Source: Harmonia axyridis
Lineage: Eukaryota; Arthropoda; Insecta; Coleoptera; Coccinellidae
DNA: 64,000 nucleotides
Direction of reading: 5' to 3'
Assembly (NCBI RefSeq): GCF_914767665.1
Contig: NC_059508.1
Coordinates: 22,914,001-22,978,000, forward strand
Part shown: one piece after another, positions 43,041 to 55,108 of the stretch
Layout: the number at the start of each line of letters is the position of its first letter
Position numbering within the stretch: the first letter of the stretch is position 1
Position numbers and translations under genes: made by a program
The notes under the pieces: model-generated
What the model was told of the DNA's origin: nothing
What the model saw: the letters and a program-made list of their open reading frames with translations, nothing else
Database searches by the model: none

Positions 43041-43501
43041 ATTGAAGAAAATAACAATCGAATGAAATCAACAACAGAAGTCAGTCGTGCATTTGTGGTT
43101 ACAGCAGCAATTGACCTTACCACGTAAAAAATAATAGCTACCTGCGTGTCATCCGAGTCCAAGAAAATCAACAATGTGGAATGGCTTACTTGGATAATTG
43201 ATCATTATACAGAAAGAAGGGAATAAGAACAGTCCCTTATACCAATGTGGTTTCCATAGACACGTGTGTCAAGCTTTCGTCCCTGTGCAATACGATGAGA
43301 AGTGTTAGAATGAGAAACATTGAAGGAAATAACAAACAAATCAAATCAACAACAGAAGTCAGTCGTGCATTTGTGATTACAGCAGCAATTGACCTTACCA
43401 CGTGGGAGATTATAGCTACCTGCTTGACATCCGAGTCCAAGAAAATCATCAATGTGGAATGGCTTACTTGGATAATTGTTGATTAAACAAAAAAAAAGGA
43501 A

Positions 43502-43515
43502 TAAGAACATACCAA
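43502..43515 (+). repeat. Monomer with 8-bp deletion in the hairpin
   Basis: AATAAGAACATACCAAAG replaces the usual AAGAACA, GTCCCTCA, TACCAAAG order, removing GTCCCTCA between two CA dinucleotides. This removes the right arm of the AAGGGA/TCCCTT inverted repeat. It lies at the place where D5 stops being colinear with D3. Confidence 0.85.
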
Positions 43516-46500
43516 AGTGGTTTTCTCAGACATGTGTGTCAAGCTTTCGTCCCTGTGCAATACGATGAAAAGTGTTAGAATGAGAAACATAGAAGGAAAT
43601 AACAAACAAATGAAATCAACAACAGAAGTCAGTCGTGCATTCGTGGTTACAGCAGCAATTGACCTTACCACGTGGGAGATAATAGCTACCTGCGTGACAT
43701 CCGAGCCCAAGAAAATCAACAATGTGGAACGGCTTACTTGGATAATTGTTCATTAAACAAAAAGAAGGGAATAAGAACAGTTCCTTATACCAAAGTGGTT
43801 TCCTTAGACACGTGTTTCAAGCTTTCGTCCCTGTGCAATACGATGAAAAGTGTTAGAATGAGAAATATTAAAGGAAATAACAAACAAATGAAATCAACAA
43901 CAGAAGTCAGTCGTGCATTTGTGGTTACAGCAGCAATTGACCTTACCACGTGGGAGATTATAGCTACCGGCGTGACATCCGAGTCCAAGAAAATCAACAA
44001 TGTGGAATGGCTTACTTGGATAATTGTTGATTGAACAAAAAGAAGGGAATAAGAACAGTCCCTCATACAAAAGTGGTTTTCTTAGACACGTGTCAAGCTT
44101 TCGTCCCTGTGCAATACGATGAAAAGTGTTAGAATGAGAAACATTGAAGGAAATAACAAACAAATGAAATCAACAACAGAAGTCAGTCGTGCATTTGTGG
44201 TTTCAGCAGCAATTGACCTTACCACGTGGGAGATTATAGCTACCTGCGTGACATCCGAGTCCAAGAAAATCAACAATGTGGAATGACTTACTTGGATAAT
44301 TGATCATTATACAGAAAGAATGAAGTAAGAACAGTCCCTTATACGAATGTGGTTTCCATAGACACGTGTGTCAAGCTTTCGTCCCTGTGCAATACGATGA
44401 AAAGTGTAAGAATGAGAAACATAGAAGGAAAAAACAAACAAATGAAATCAACAACAGAAGTCAGTCGTGCATTTGTGGTTACAGCGGCAATTGACATTAC
44501 CACGTGGGAGATTCTAGCTACCTGCGTGACATCCGAGTCCAAGAAAATCAACAATGTGGAATGGCTTATTCGGATAATTGTTCATTAAACAAAAAGAAGG
44601 GAATGAGAACAGTCCCTTATACCAAAGTGGTTTCCTTAGACACGCGTGTCAAGCTTTCGTCCCTGTGCAATACGATGAAAAAAGTGTTAGAATGAGAAAC
44701 ATTGAAGAAAATAACAAACGAATGAAATCAACAACAGAAGTCAGTCGTGCATTTGTGGTTACAGCAGCAATTGACCATACCACTTGGGAGATGATAGCTA
44801 TCTGCGTGACATCCGAGTCCAAGAAAATCAACAATGTGGAATGGCCCACTTGGATAATTGTTGATCAAACAAAAAAAAGGGAATAAGAACAGTCCCTTAT
44901 ACCAAAGTGGTTTCCTAAGACACGCGTGTCAAGCTTTCGTCCCTGTGCAATACGATGAAAAGTGTTAGAATGAGAAACATTGAAGAAAATAACAAACGAA
45001 TGAAATCAACATTAGAAGTCAGTCGTGCATTTGTGGTTACAGCAGCAATTGACCTTACCACGTGGGAGATTATAGCTACCTGCGTGACATCCGAGTCCAA
45101 GAAAATCAACAATGTGGAATGGCCTACTTGGATAATTGTTCATTAAACAAAACGAAGGGAATAAGAACAGTCCCTTATACCAAAGTGGTTTCCTTAGACA
45201 CGCGTGTCAAGCTTTCGTCCCTGTGCAATACGATGAAAAGTGTTAGAATGAGAAACATAGAAGGAAATAACAAACAAATGAAATCAACAACAGAAGTCAG
45301 TCGTGCATTTGTGGTTACAGCAGCAATTGACCTTACCACGTGGGAGATTATAGCTACCTGCGTGACATTCGTGTCCAAGAAAATCAACAATGTGGAATGG
45401 CTTACTTGGATAATTGTTGATTGAACAAAACGAAGGGAATAAGAACAGTCCCTTATACCAAAGTGGTTTCCTTAGACACGCGTGTCAAGCTTTCGTCCCT
45501 GTGCAATACGATGAAAAGTGTTAGAATGAGAAACATAGAAGGAAATAACAAACAAATGAAATCAACAACAGAAGTCAGTCGTGCATTTGTGGTTACAGCA
45601 GCAATTGACCTTACCACGTGGGAGATTATAGCTACCTGCGTGACATCCGAGTCCAAGAAAATCAACAATGTGGAATGGCCTACTTGGATAATTGTTGATT
45701 GAACAAAAAGAAGGGAATAAGAACAGTCCCTCATACCAAAGTGGTTTTCTTAGACACGTGTGTCAAGCTTTCGTCCCTGTGCAATACGATGAAAAGTGTA
45801 AGAATGAGAAACATAGAAGGAAAAAACAAACAAATGAAATCAACAACAGAAGTCAGTCGTGCATTTGTGGTTACAGCAGCAATTGACATTACCACGTGGG
45901 AGATTCTAGCTACCTGCGTGACATCCGAGTCCAAGAAAATCAACAATGTGGAATGGCTTATTCGGATAATTGTTCATTAAACAAAAAGAAGGGAATAAGA
46001 ACAGTCCCTTATACCAAAGTGGTTCCCTTAGACACGTGTGTCAAGCTTTCGTCCCTGTGCGATACGATGAAAAGTGTTAGAATGAGAAACATAGGAGGAA
46101 ATAACAAACAAATGAAATCAACAACAGAAGTCAGTCGTGCATATGTGGTTACAGCAGCAATTGACCTTACCACGTGGGAGCTTATAGCTACCTGCGTGAC
46201 ATCCGAGTCCAAGAAAATCAACAATGTGGAATGGCTTACTTGGATAATTGTTGATTGAACAAAAAGAAGGGAATAAGAACAGTCCCTCATACCAAAGTGG
46301 TTTTCTTAGACACGTGTGTCAAGCTTTCGTCCCTGTGCAATACGATGAAAAGTGTAAGAATGAGAAACATAGAAGGAAAAAACTAACAAATGAAATCAAC
46401 AACAGAAGTCAGTCGTGCATTTGTGGTTACAGCAGCAATTGACATTACCACGTGGGAGATTCTAGCTACCTGCGTGACATCCGAGTCCAAGAAAATCAAC

Positions 46501-46740
46501 AATGTGGAATGGCTTATTCGGATAATTGTTCATTAAACAAAAAGAAGGGAATAAGAACAGTCCCTTATACCAAAGTGGTTTCCTTAGACACACGTGTCAA
46601 GCTTTCGTCCCTGTGCAATACGATGAAAAAAGTGTCAGAATGAGAAACATTGAAGAAAATAACAAACGAATGAAATCAACAACAGAAGTCAGTCGTGCAT
46701 TTGTGGTTACAGCAGCAATTGACCTTACCACGTGGGAGAT

Positions 46741-46786
46741 GATAGCTACCTGCGTGACATCCGAGTCCAAGAAAATCAACAATATA
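46741..46786. other. Plus-to-minus turn point 3 (palindrome spacer)
   Basis: The plus monomer runs to AAAATCAACAAT and joins ATAATCTCCCACGTGG of a minus monomer; only one base (T, 46,783) fits both parents. Arms ending in CCACGTGGGAGAT face each other across about 46 bp. This centre is the longest version and is repeated unchanged at 58,680. Confidence 0.95.
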
Positions 46787-49700
46787 ATCTCCCACGTGGA
46801 AAGGTCAATTGCTGCTGTAACCACAAATGCACGACTGACTTCTGTTGTTGATTTTATTTGTTTGTTATTTCCTTCTATGTTTCTCATTCTAACACTTTTC
46901 ATCGTATTGCACAGGGACGAAAGCTTGACACACGTGTCTAGGGAAACCACTTTGGTATGAGGGACTGCTCTTCTTCCCTTTTTTCTTTTTGATGAACAAG
47001 TATCCAAGTAAGCCATTCCACATTGTTGATTTACTTGGACTAGGATGTCACGCAGCTATCTATAATCTCCCACGTGGAAAGGTCAATTGCTGCTGTAACC
47101 ACAAATGCACGACTGACTTATGTTGTTGATTTCATTTGTTTGTTATTTCCTTCTATGTTTCTCATTCTAACACTTTTCATCGTATTGCACAGGGACGAAA
47201 GCTTGACACACATGTCTGAGAAAACCACTTTGGTATGAGGGACTGTTCTTATTCCTTTTTTTTTGTTTAATCAACAATTATCCAAGTAAGCCATTCCACA
47301 TTGTTGATTTTCTTGAACTCGGATGACACGCAGGTAGCTATAATCTCCCACGTGGTAAGGTCAATTGCTGCTGTACCCACAAATGCACGACTGACTTCTG
47401 TTGTTGATTTCATTTGATTGTTATTTCCTTCTATGTTTCTCATTCTAACACTTTTCATCGTATTGCACAGGGACGAAAGCTTGACACGCGTGTCTAAAGA
47501 AACCACTTTTTTTTGTTTAATCAACAATTATCCAAGTAGGCCATTCCAAATTGTTGATTTTCTTGGACTCGGATGTCACGCAGGTAGCTATAATCTCCCA
47601 CGTGGTAAGGTCAATTGCTGCTGTAACCACAAATGCACGACTGACTTCTAATGTTGATTTCATTCGTTTGTTATTTTCTTCAATGTTTCTCATTCTAACA
47701 CTTTTCATCGTATTGCACAGGGACGAAAGCTTGACACGCGTGTCTTAGGAAACCACTTTGATATAAGGGACTGTTCTTATTCCCTTTTTTTTGTTTGATC
47801 AACAATTATCCAAGTGGGCCATTCCACATTGTTGATTTTCTTGGACTCGGATGTCACGCAGGTAGCTATCATCTCCCACGTGGTAAGGTCAATTGCTGCT
47901 GTAACCACAAATGCACGACTGACTTCTGTTGTTGATTTCATTCGTTTGTTATTTTCTTCAATGTTTCTCATTCTAACACTTTTTTCATCGTATTGCACAG
48001 GGACGAAAGCTTGACACGCGTGTCTAAGGAAACCACTTTGGTATAAGGGACTGTTCTTATTCCCTTCTTTTTGTTTAATGAACAATTATCCGAATAAGCC
48101 ATTCCACATTGTTGATTTTCTTGGACTCGGATGTCACGCAGGTAGCTAGAATCTCCCACGTGGTAATGTCAATTGCTGCTGTAACCACAAATGCACGACT
48201 GACTTCTGTTGTTGATTTCATTTGTTTGTTTTTTCCTTCTATGTTTCTCATTCTTACACTTTTCATCGTATTGCACAGGGACGAAAGCTTGACACACTTG
48301 TCTATGGAAACCACATTCGTATAAGGGACTGTTCTTACTTCATTCTTTCTGTATAATGATCAATTATCCAAGTAAGTCATTCCACATTGTTGATTTTCTT
48401 GGACTCGGATGTCACGCAGGTAGCTATAATCTCCCACGTGGTAAGGTCAATTAATGCTGAAACCACAAATGCACGACTGACTTCTGTTGTTGATTTCATT
48501 TGTTTGTTATTTCCTTCAATGTTTCTCATTCTAACACTTTTCATCGTATTGCACAGGGACGAAAGCTTGACACACGTGTCTAAGAAAACCACTTTGGTAT
48601 GAGGGACTGTTCTTATTCCCTTCTTTTTGTTCAATCAACAATTATCCAAGTAAGCCATTCCACATTGTTGATTTTCTTGGACTCGGATGTCACGCAGGTA
48701 GCTATAATCTCCCACGTGGTAAGGTCAATTGCTGCTGTAACCACAAATGCACGACTGACTTCTGTTGTTGATTTCATTTGTTTGTTATTTCCTTCAATAT
48801 TTCTCATTCTAACACTTTTCATCGTATTGCACAGGGACGAAAGCTTGAAACACGTGTCTAAGGAAACCACTTTGGTATAAGGAACTGTTCTTATTCCCTT
48901 CTTTTTGTTTAATGAACAATTATCCAAGTAAGCCGTTCCACATTGTTGATTTTCTTGGGCTCGGATGTCACGCAGGTAGCTATTATCTCCCACGTGGTAA
49001 GGTCAATTGCTGCTGTAACCACGAATGCACGACTGACTTCTGTTGTTGATTTCATTCGTTTGTTATTTTCTTCAATGTTTCTCATTCTAACACTTTTCAT
49101 CGTATTGCACAGTGACGAAAGCTTGACACACGTGTCTAAGGAAACCACTTTGGTATGAGGGACTGCTCTTCTTTCCTTTTTTCTTTTTGATGAACAAGTA
49201 TCCAAGTAAGCCATTCCACATTGTTGATTTTCTTGGACTAGGATGTCACGCAGCTATCTATAATTTCCCACGTGGAAAGGTCAATTGCTGCTGTAACCAC
49301 AAATGCACGACTGACTTCTGTTGTTGATTTCATTTGTTTGTTATTTCCTTCTATGTTTCTCATTCTAACACTTTTCATCGTATTGCACAGGGACGAAAGC
49401 TTGACACACATGTCTGAGAAAACCACTTTGGTATGAGGGACTGTTCTTATTCCTTTTTTTTTGTTTAATCAACAATTATCCAAGTAAGCCATTCCACATT
49501 GTTGATTTTCTTGAACTCGGATGACACGCAGGTAGCTATAATCTCCCACGTGGTAAGGTCAATTGCTGCTGTACCCACAAATGCACGACTGACTTCTGTT
49601 GTTGATTTCATTTGTTTGTTATTTCCTTCTATGTTTCTCATTCTAACACTTTTCATCGTATTGCACAGGGACGAAAGCTTGACACGCGTGTCTAAGGAAA

Positions 49701-51665
49701 CCACTTTTTTTTGTTTAATCAACAATTATCCAAGTAGGCCATTCCAAATTGTTGATTTTCTTGGACTCGGATGTCACGCAGGTAGCTATAATCTCCCACG
49801 TGGTAAGGTCAATTGCTGCTGTAACCACAAATGCACGACTGACTTCTAATGTTGATTTCATTCGTTTGTTATTTTCTTCAATGTTTCTCATTCTAACACT
49901 TTTCATCGTATTGCACAGGGACGAAAGCTTGACACGCGTGTCTTAGGAAACCACTTTGGTATAAGGGGCTGTTCTTATTCCCTTTTTTTTGTTTGATCAA
50001 CAATTATCCAAGTGGGCCATTCCACATTGTTGATTTTCTTGGACTCGGATGACACGCAGGTAGCAATAATCTCCCACGTGGTAAGGTCAATTGCTGCTGT
50101 ACCCACAAATGCACGACTGACTTCTGTTGTTGATTTCATTTGTTTGTTATTTCCTTCTATGTTTCTCATTCTAACACTTTTCATCGTATTGCACAGGGAC
50201 GAAAGCTTGACACGCGTGTCTAAGGAAACCACTTTTTTTTGTTTAATCAACAATTATCCAAGTAGGCCATTCCAAATTGTTGATTTTCTTGGACTCGGAT
50301 GTCACGCAGGTAGCTACAATCTCCCACGTGGTAAGGTCAATTGCTGCTGTAACCACAAATGCACGACTGACTTCTGTTGTTGATTTCATTCGTTTGTTAT
50401 TTTCTTCAATGTTTCTCATTCTAACACTTTTTTCATCGTATTGCACAGGGACGAAAGCTTGACACGCGTGTCTAAGGAAACCACTTTGGTATAAGGAACT
50501 GTTCTTATTCCCTTCTTTTTGTTTAATGAACAATTATCCGAATAAGCCATTCCACATTGTTGATTTTCTTGGACTCGGATGTCACGCAGGTAGCTAGAAT
50601 CTCCCACGTGGTAATGTCAATTGCTGCTGTAACCACAAATGCACGACTGACTTCTGTTGTTGATTTCATTTGTTTGTTTTTTCCTTCTATGTTTCTCATT
50701 CTTACACTTTTCATCGTATTGCACAGGGACGAAAGCTTGACACACGTGTCTGAGGAAACCACTTTGGTATAAGGGACTGTTCTTATTTTTTTTTTGTTTA
50801 ATCAACAATTATCCAAGTAGGCCATTCCACATTGTTGATTTTCTTGGACTCGGATGTCACGCAGGTAGCTATAATCTCCCACGTGGTAAGGTCAATTGCT
50901 GCTGTAACCACAAATGCACGACTGACTTCTGTTGTTGATTTCATTTGTTTGTTATTTCCTTCTATGTTTCTCATTCTAACACTTTTCATCGTATTGCACA
51001 GGGACGAAAGCTTGACACGCGTGTCTAAGGAAACCACTTTGGTATAAGGGACTGTTATTATTCCCTTCGTTTTGTTCAATCAAAAATTATCCATGTAAGC
51101 CATTCCACATTGTTGATTTTCTTGGACACGAATGTCACGCAGGTAGCTATAATCTCCCACGTGGTAAGGTCAATTGCTGCTGTAACCACAAATGCACGAC
51201 TGACTTCTGTTGTTGATTTCATTTGTTTGTTATTTCCTTCTATGTTTCTCATTCTAACACTTTTCATCGTATTGCACAGGGACGAAAGCTTGACACGTGT
51301 GTCTAAGGAAACCACTTTGGTATCAGGGACTGTTCTTATTCCCTTCGTTTTGTTTAATGAATAATTATCCAAGTAAGCCATTCCACATTGTTGATTTTCT
51401 TGGACTCGGATGTCACGCAGGTAGCTATAATCTCCCACGTGGTAAGGTCAATTGCTGCTGTAACCACAAATGCACGACTGACTTCTGTTGTTGATTTCAT
51501 TTGTTTGTTGTTTCCTTCTATGTTTCTCATTTCAACACTTTTCATCGTATTGCACAGGAACGAAAGCTTGACACAGGTGTCTAAGGAAACCACTTTGGTA
51601 TAAGGGACTGTTCTTATTCCCTTTTTTCTGTATAATGATCAATTATCCAAGTAAGCCATTCCAAA
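46784..51665 (-). repeat. Satellite domain D6, minus orientation (shortest complete domain)
   Basis: About 17-18 monomers in reverse orientation. It shares its subtypes with D2, D4 and D8 but is much shorter, lacking most of the middle section found in D2 and D4. The last unit before the right turn point has the GATCATTATACAG-type linker joined to a shortened monomer, unlike the ends of D2 and D4, so this edge was remodelled. No gene is seen. Confidence 0.95.
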
Positions 51666-51668
51666 TTG
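51664..51668. other. Minus-to-plus turn point 3, different from the other two
   Basis: The minus monomer ends CCATTCCAAATTG and the plus monomer begins AATTGACCTTACC. AATTG is common to both parents if the minus parent was the CCAAATTG variant present elsewhere, for example near 18,000. The plus monomer is the TTAAAG unit also found right of 21,070 and 37,464, but about 83 bp of its start are missing. Confidence 0.93.
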
Positions 51669-51772
51669 ACCTTACCACGTTAAAGATTATAGCTACCTGC
51701 GTGTCATCCGAGTCCAAGAAAATCAATAATGTGGAATGGCTTACTTGGATAATTGATCATCATACAGAAAGA

Positions 51773-54700
51773 AGGAAATAAGAACAGTCCCTTATACCAA
51801 TGTGGTTTCCTTAGACACGTGTGTCAAGCTTTCGTCCCTGTGCAATACGATGAGAAGTGTTAGAATGAGAAACATTGAAGGAAATAACAAACGAATGAAA
51901 TCAACAACAGAAGTCAGTCGTGCATTTGTGGTTACAGCAGCAATTGACCTCACCACGTGGGAGATTATAGCTACCTGCGTGACATCCGAGCCCAAGAAAA
52001 TCAACAATGTGGAATGGCTTACTTGGATAATTGTTCATTAAACAAAAAGAAGGGAATAAGAACAGTCCCTTATATCGAAGTGGTTTCCTTAGACACGCGT
52101 GTCAAGCTTTCGTCCCTGTGCAATACGATGAAAAGTGTTAGAATGACAAACATTGAAGAAAATAACAAACGAATGAAATCAACAACAGAAGTCAGTCGTG
52201 CATTTGTGGTTACAGCAGCAATTGACCTCACCACGTGGGAGATTATAGCTACCTGCGAGACATCCGAGTCCAAGAAAATCAACAATGTGGAATGGCCTAC
52301 TCGGATAATTGTTGATTAAACAAAAAAAAGGAAATAAGAACAGTCCTTTATACCAAAGTGGTTTCCTTAGACACGTGTGTCAAGCTTTCATCCCTCAGCA
52401 ATACGACAAAAAGTGTTAGAGTAAGAAACATTGAAGGAAATAACAAACGAATGAAATCAACAACAGAAGTCAGTCGTGCATTCGTGGTTACAGCAGCAAT
52501 TGACCTTACCACGTGGGAGATTACAGCTACCTGCGTGACATCCGAGCCCAAGAAAATCAACAATGTGGAACGGCTTACTTGGATAATTGTTCATTAAACA
52601 AAAAGAAGGGAATAAGAACAGTCCCTTATACCAAAGTGGTTTCCTTAGACACGCGTGTCATGCTTTCGTCCCTGTGCAATACGATGAAAAGTGTTAGAAT
52701 GAGAAACATTAAAGGAAATAACAAACGAATGAAATCAACAACAGAAGTCAGTCGTGCATTTGTGGTTACAGCAGCAATTGACCTCACCACGTGGGAGATT
52801 ATAGCTACCTGCGTGACATCCGAGTCCAAGAAAATCAACAATGTGGAATTGCTTACTTGGATAATTGTTCATTAAACAAAAAGAAGGGAATAAGAACAGT
52901 CCCTTATACCAAAGTGGTTTCCTTAGACACGCGTGTCAAGCTTTCGTCCCTGTGCAATACGATGAAAAGTGTTAGAATGAGAATCATTGAAGAAAATAAC
53001 AAACGAATGAAATCAACAACAGAAGTCAGTCGTGCATTTGTGGTTACAGCAGCAATTGACCTCACCACGTGGGAGATTATAGCTACCTGCGTGACATCCG
53101 AGTCCAAGAAAATCAACAATGTGAAATGGCTTACTTGGATAATTGTTCATTAAACAAAAAGAAGGGAATAAGAACAGTCCCTTATACCAAAGTGGTTTCC
53201 TTAGACACGCGTGTCAAGCTTTCGTCCCTGTGCAATACGATGAAAAGTGTTAGAATGAGAATCATTGAAGAAAATAACAAACGAATGAAATCAACAACAG
53301 AAGTCAGTCGTGCATTCGTGGTTACAGCAGCAATTGACCTTACCACGTGGGAGATTACAGCTACCTGCGTGACATCCGAGCCCAAGAAAATCAACAATGT
53401 GGAACGGCTTACTTGGATAATTGTTCATTAAACAAAAAGAAGGAAATAAGAACAGTCCCTTATACCAATGTGGTTTCCTTAGACACGTGTGTCAAGCTTT
53501 CGTCCCTGTGCAATACGATGAGAAGTGTTAGAATGAGAAACATTGAAGGAAATAACAAACGAATGAAATCAACAACAGAAGTCAGTCGTGCATTTGTGGT
53601 TACAGCAGCAATTGACCTCACCACGTGGGAGATTATAGCTACCTGCGTGACATCCGAGCCCAAGAAAATCAACAATGTGGAATGGCTTACTTGGATAATT
53701 GTTCATTAAACAAAAAGAAGGGAATAAGAACAGTCCCTTATATCGAAGTGGTTTCCTTAGACACGCGTGTCAAGCTTTCGTCCCTGTGCAATACGATGAA
53801 AAGTGTTAGAATGACAAACATTGAAGAAAATAACAAACGAATGAAATCAACAACAGAAGTCAGTCGTGCATTTGTGGTTACAGCAGCAATTGACCTCACC
53901 ACGTGGGAGATTATAGCTACCTGCGAGACATCCGAGTCCAAGAAAATCAACAATGTGGAATGGCCTACTCGGATAATTGTTGATTAAACAAAAAAAAGGA
54001 AATAAGAACAGTCCTTTATACCAAAGTGGTTTCCTTAGACACGTGTGTCAAGCTTTCATCCCTCAGCAATACGACAAAAAGTGTTAGAGTAAGAAACATT
54101 GAAGGAAATAACAAACGAATGAAATCAACAACAGAAGTCAGTCGTGCATTCGTGGTTACAGCAGCAATTGACCTTACCACGTGGGAGATTACAGCTACCT
54201 GCGTGACATCCGAGCCCAAGAAAATCAACAATTTGGAACGGCTTACTTGGATAATTGTTCATTAAACAAAAAGAAGGGAATAAGAACAGTCCCTTATACC
54301 AAAGTGGTTTCCTTAGACACGCGTGTCATGCTTTCGTCCCTGTGCAATACGATGAAAAGTGTTAGAATGAGAAACATTAAAGGAAATAACAAACGAATGA
54401 AATCAACAACAGAAGTCAGTCGTGCATTTGTGGTTACAGCAGCAATTGACCTCACCACGTGGGAGATTATAGCTACCTGCGTGACATCCGAGTCCAAGAA
54501 AATCAACAATGTGGAATTGCTTACTTGGATAATTGTTCATTAAACAAAAAGAAGGGAATAAGAACAGTCCCTTATACCAAAGTGGTTTCCTTAGACACGC
54601 GTGTCAAGCTTTCGTCCCTGTGCAATACGATGAAAAGTGTTAGAATGAGAATCATTGAAGAAAATAACAAACGAATGAAATCAACAACAGAAGTCAGTCG

Positions 54701-55108
54701 TGCATTTGTGGTTACAGCAGCAATTGACCTCACCACGTGGGAGATTATAGCTACCTGCGTGACATCCGAGTCCAAGAAAATCAACAATGTGGAATGGCTT
54801 ACTTGGATAATTGTTCATTAAACAAAAAGAAGGGAATAAGAACAGTCCCTTATACCAAAGTGGTTTCCTTAGACACGCGTGTCAAGCTTTCGTCCCTGTG
54901 CAATACGATGAAAAGTGTTAGAATGAGAATCATTGAAGAAAATAACAAACGAATGAAATCAACAACAGAAGTCAGTCGTGCATTCGTGGTTACAGCAGCA
55001 ATTGACCTTACCACGTGGGAGATTACAGCTACCTGCGTGACATCCGAGCCCAAGAAAATCAACAATGTGGAACGGCTTACTTGGATAATTGTTCATTAAA
55101 CAAAAAGA
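51773..55108 (+). repeat. Six-monomer HOR, 1,668 bp, two tandem copies
   Basis: 51,773-53,440 and 53,441-55,108 match at a constant offset of 1,668 (6 x 278). Both begin at AGGAAATAAG, whereas the unit after the second copy has AGGGAATAAG. Differences seen include AATTTGGAACGG near 54,230 against AATGTGGAACGG, and GTGAAATGG near 53,122 against GTGGAATGG. Confidence 0.92.
54552..54829 (+). repeat. Representative 278-bp monomer with landmarks
   Basis: I phase the monomer at AAGGGA; the next unit starts at 54,830. Landmarks in order are: an inverted repeat AAGGGA/TCCCTT (54,552-54,557 and 54,568-54,573, 10-nt loop), which overlaps an alternative stem ATAAG/CTTAT; a perfect 12-bp palindrome GACACGCGTGTC (54,594-54,605); a HindIII site (54,606-54,611); an MfeI site CAATTG (54,721-54,726); the palindrome CCACGTGG (54,733-54,740), whose core CACGTG is an E-box; and an A-rich linker after TTGGATAATTG. 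The linker defines subtypes: GATCATTATACAGAAAGAA, GTTCATTAAACAAAAAGAAG, GTTGATTGAACAAAA, GTTGATTAAACAAAAAAAA and GTTGATCAAACAAAA. No function is shown by sequence alone. Confidence 0.95.

Larger units (their letters stand above)
37465..46783 (+). repeat. Satellite domain D5, plus orientation
   Basis: About 33 monomers. It opens with the same partial unit as D3 (offset 16,394) and follows D3 colinearly. Two steps shift the offset to 15,838 and then 15,560, each fitting loss of one or two monomers in D5 or their gain in D3. It contains a seven-monomer 1,946-bp tandem duplication and one monomer with an extended hairpin (39,324-39,347). From 44,339 to 45,690 it matches D1 at 11,268-12,620 (offset 33,070). 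It ends at the turn point at 46,783. Confidence 0.95.

Noticed and set aside
54552..54573. AAGGGA/TCCCTT hairpin as a transcription terminator
   Set aside because: The stem is only 6 bp with a 10-nt loop, has no T tract directly after it in plus orientation, and occurs in nearly every monomer with no gene nearby.
54568..54625. RNA polymerase III promoter (box A-like TACCAAAGTGGT with a B-like CTTTCGTCCCT downstream), suggesting a tRNA-derived SINE
   Set aside because: The box A match has two mismatches and the box B match is poor. No tRNA fold, poly-A tail or target duplication accompanies the units.
54606..54640. CENP-B box
   Set aside because: I compared the TTCG-containing part (CTTTCGTCCCTGTGCAA) with the TTCGNNNNANNCGGG pattern on both strands. 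The A and CGGG positions do not match.
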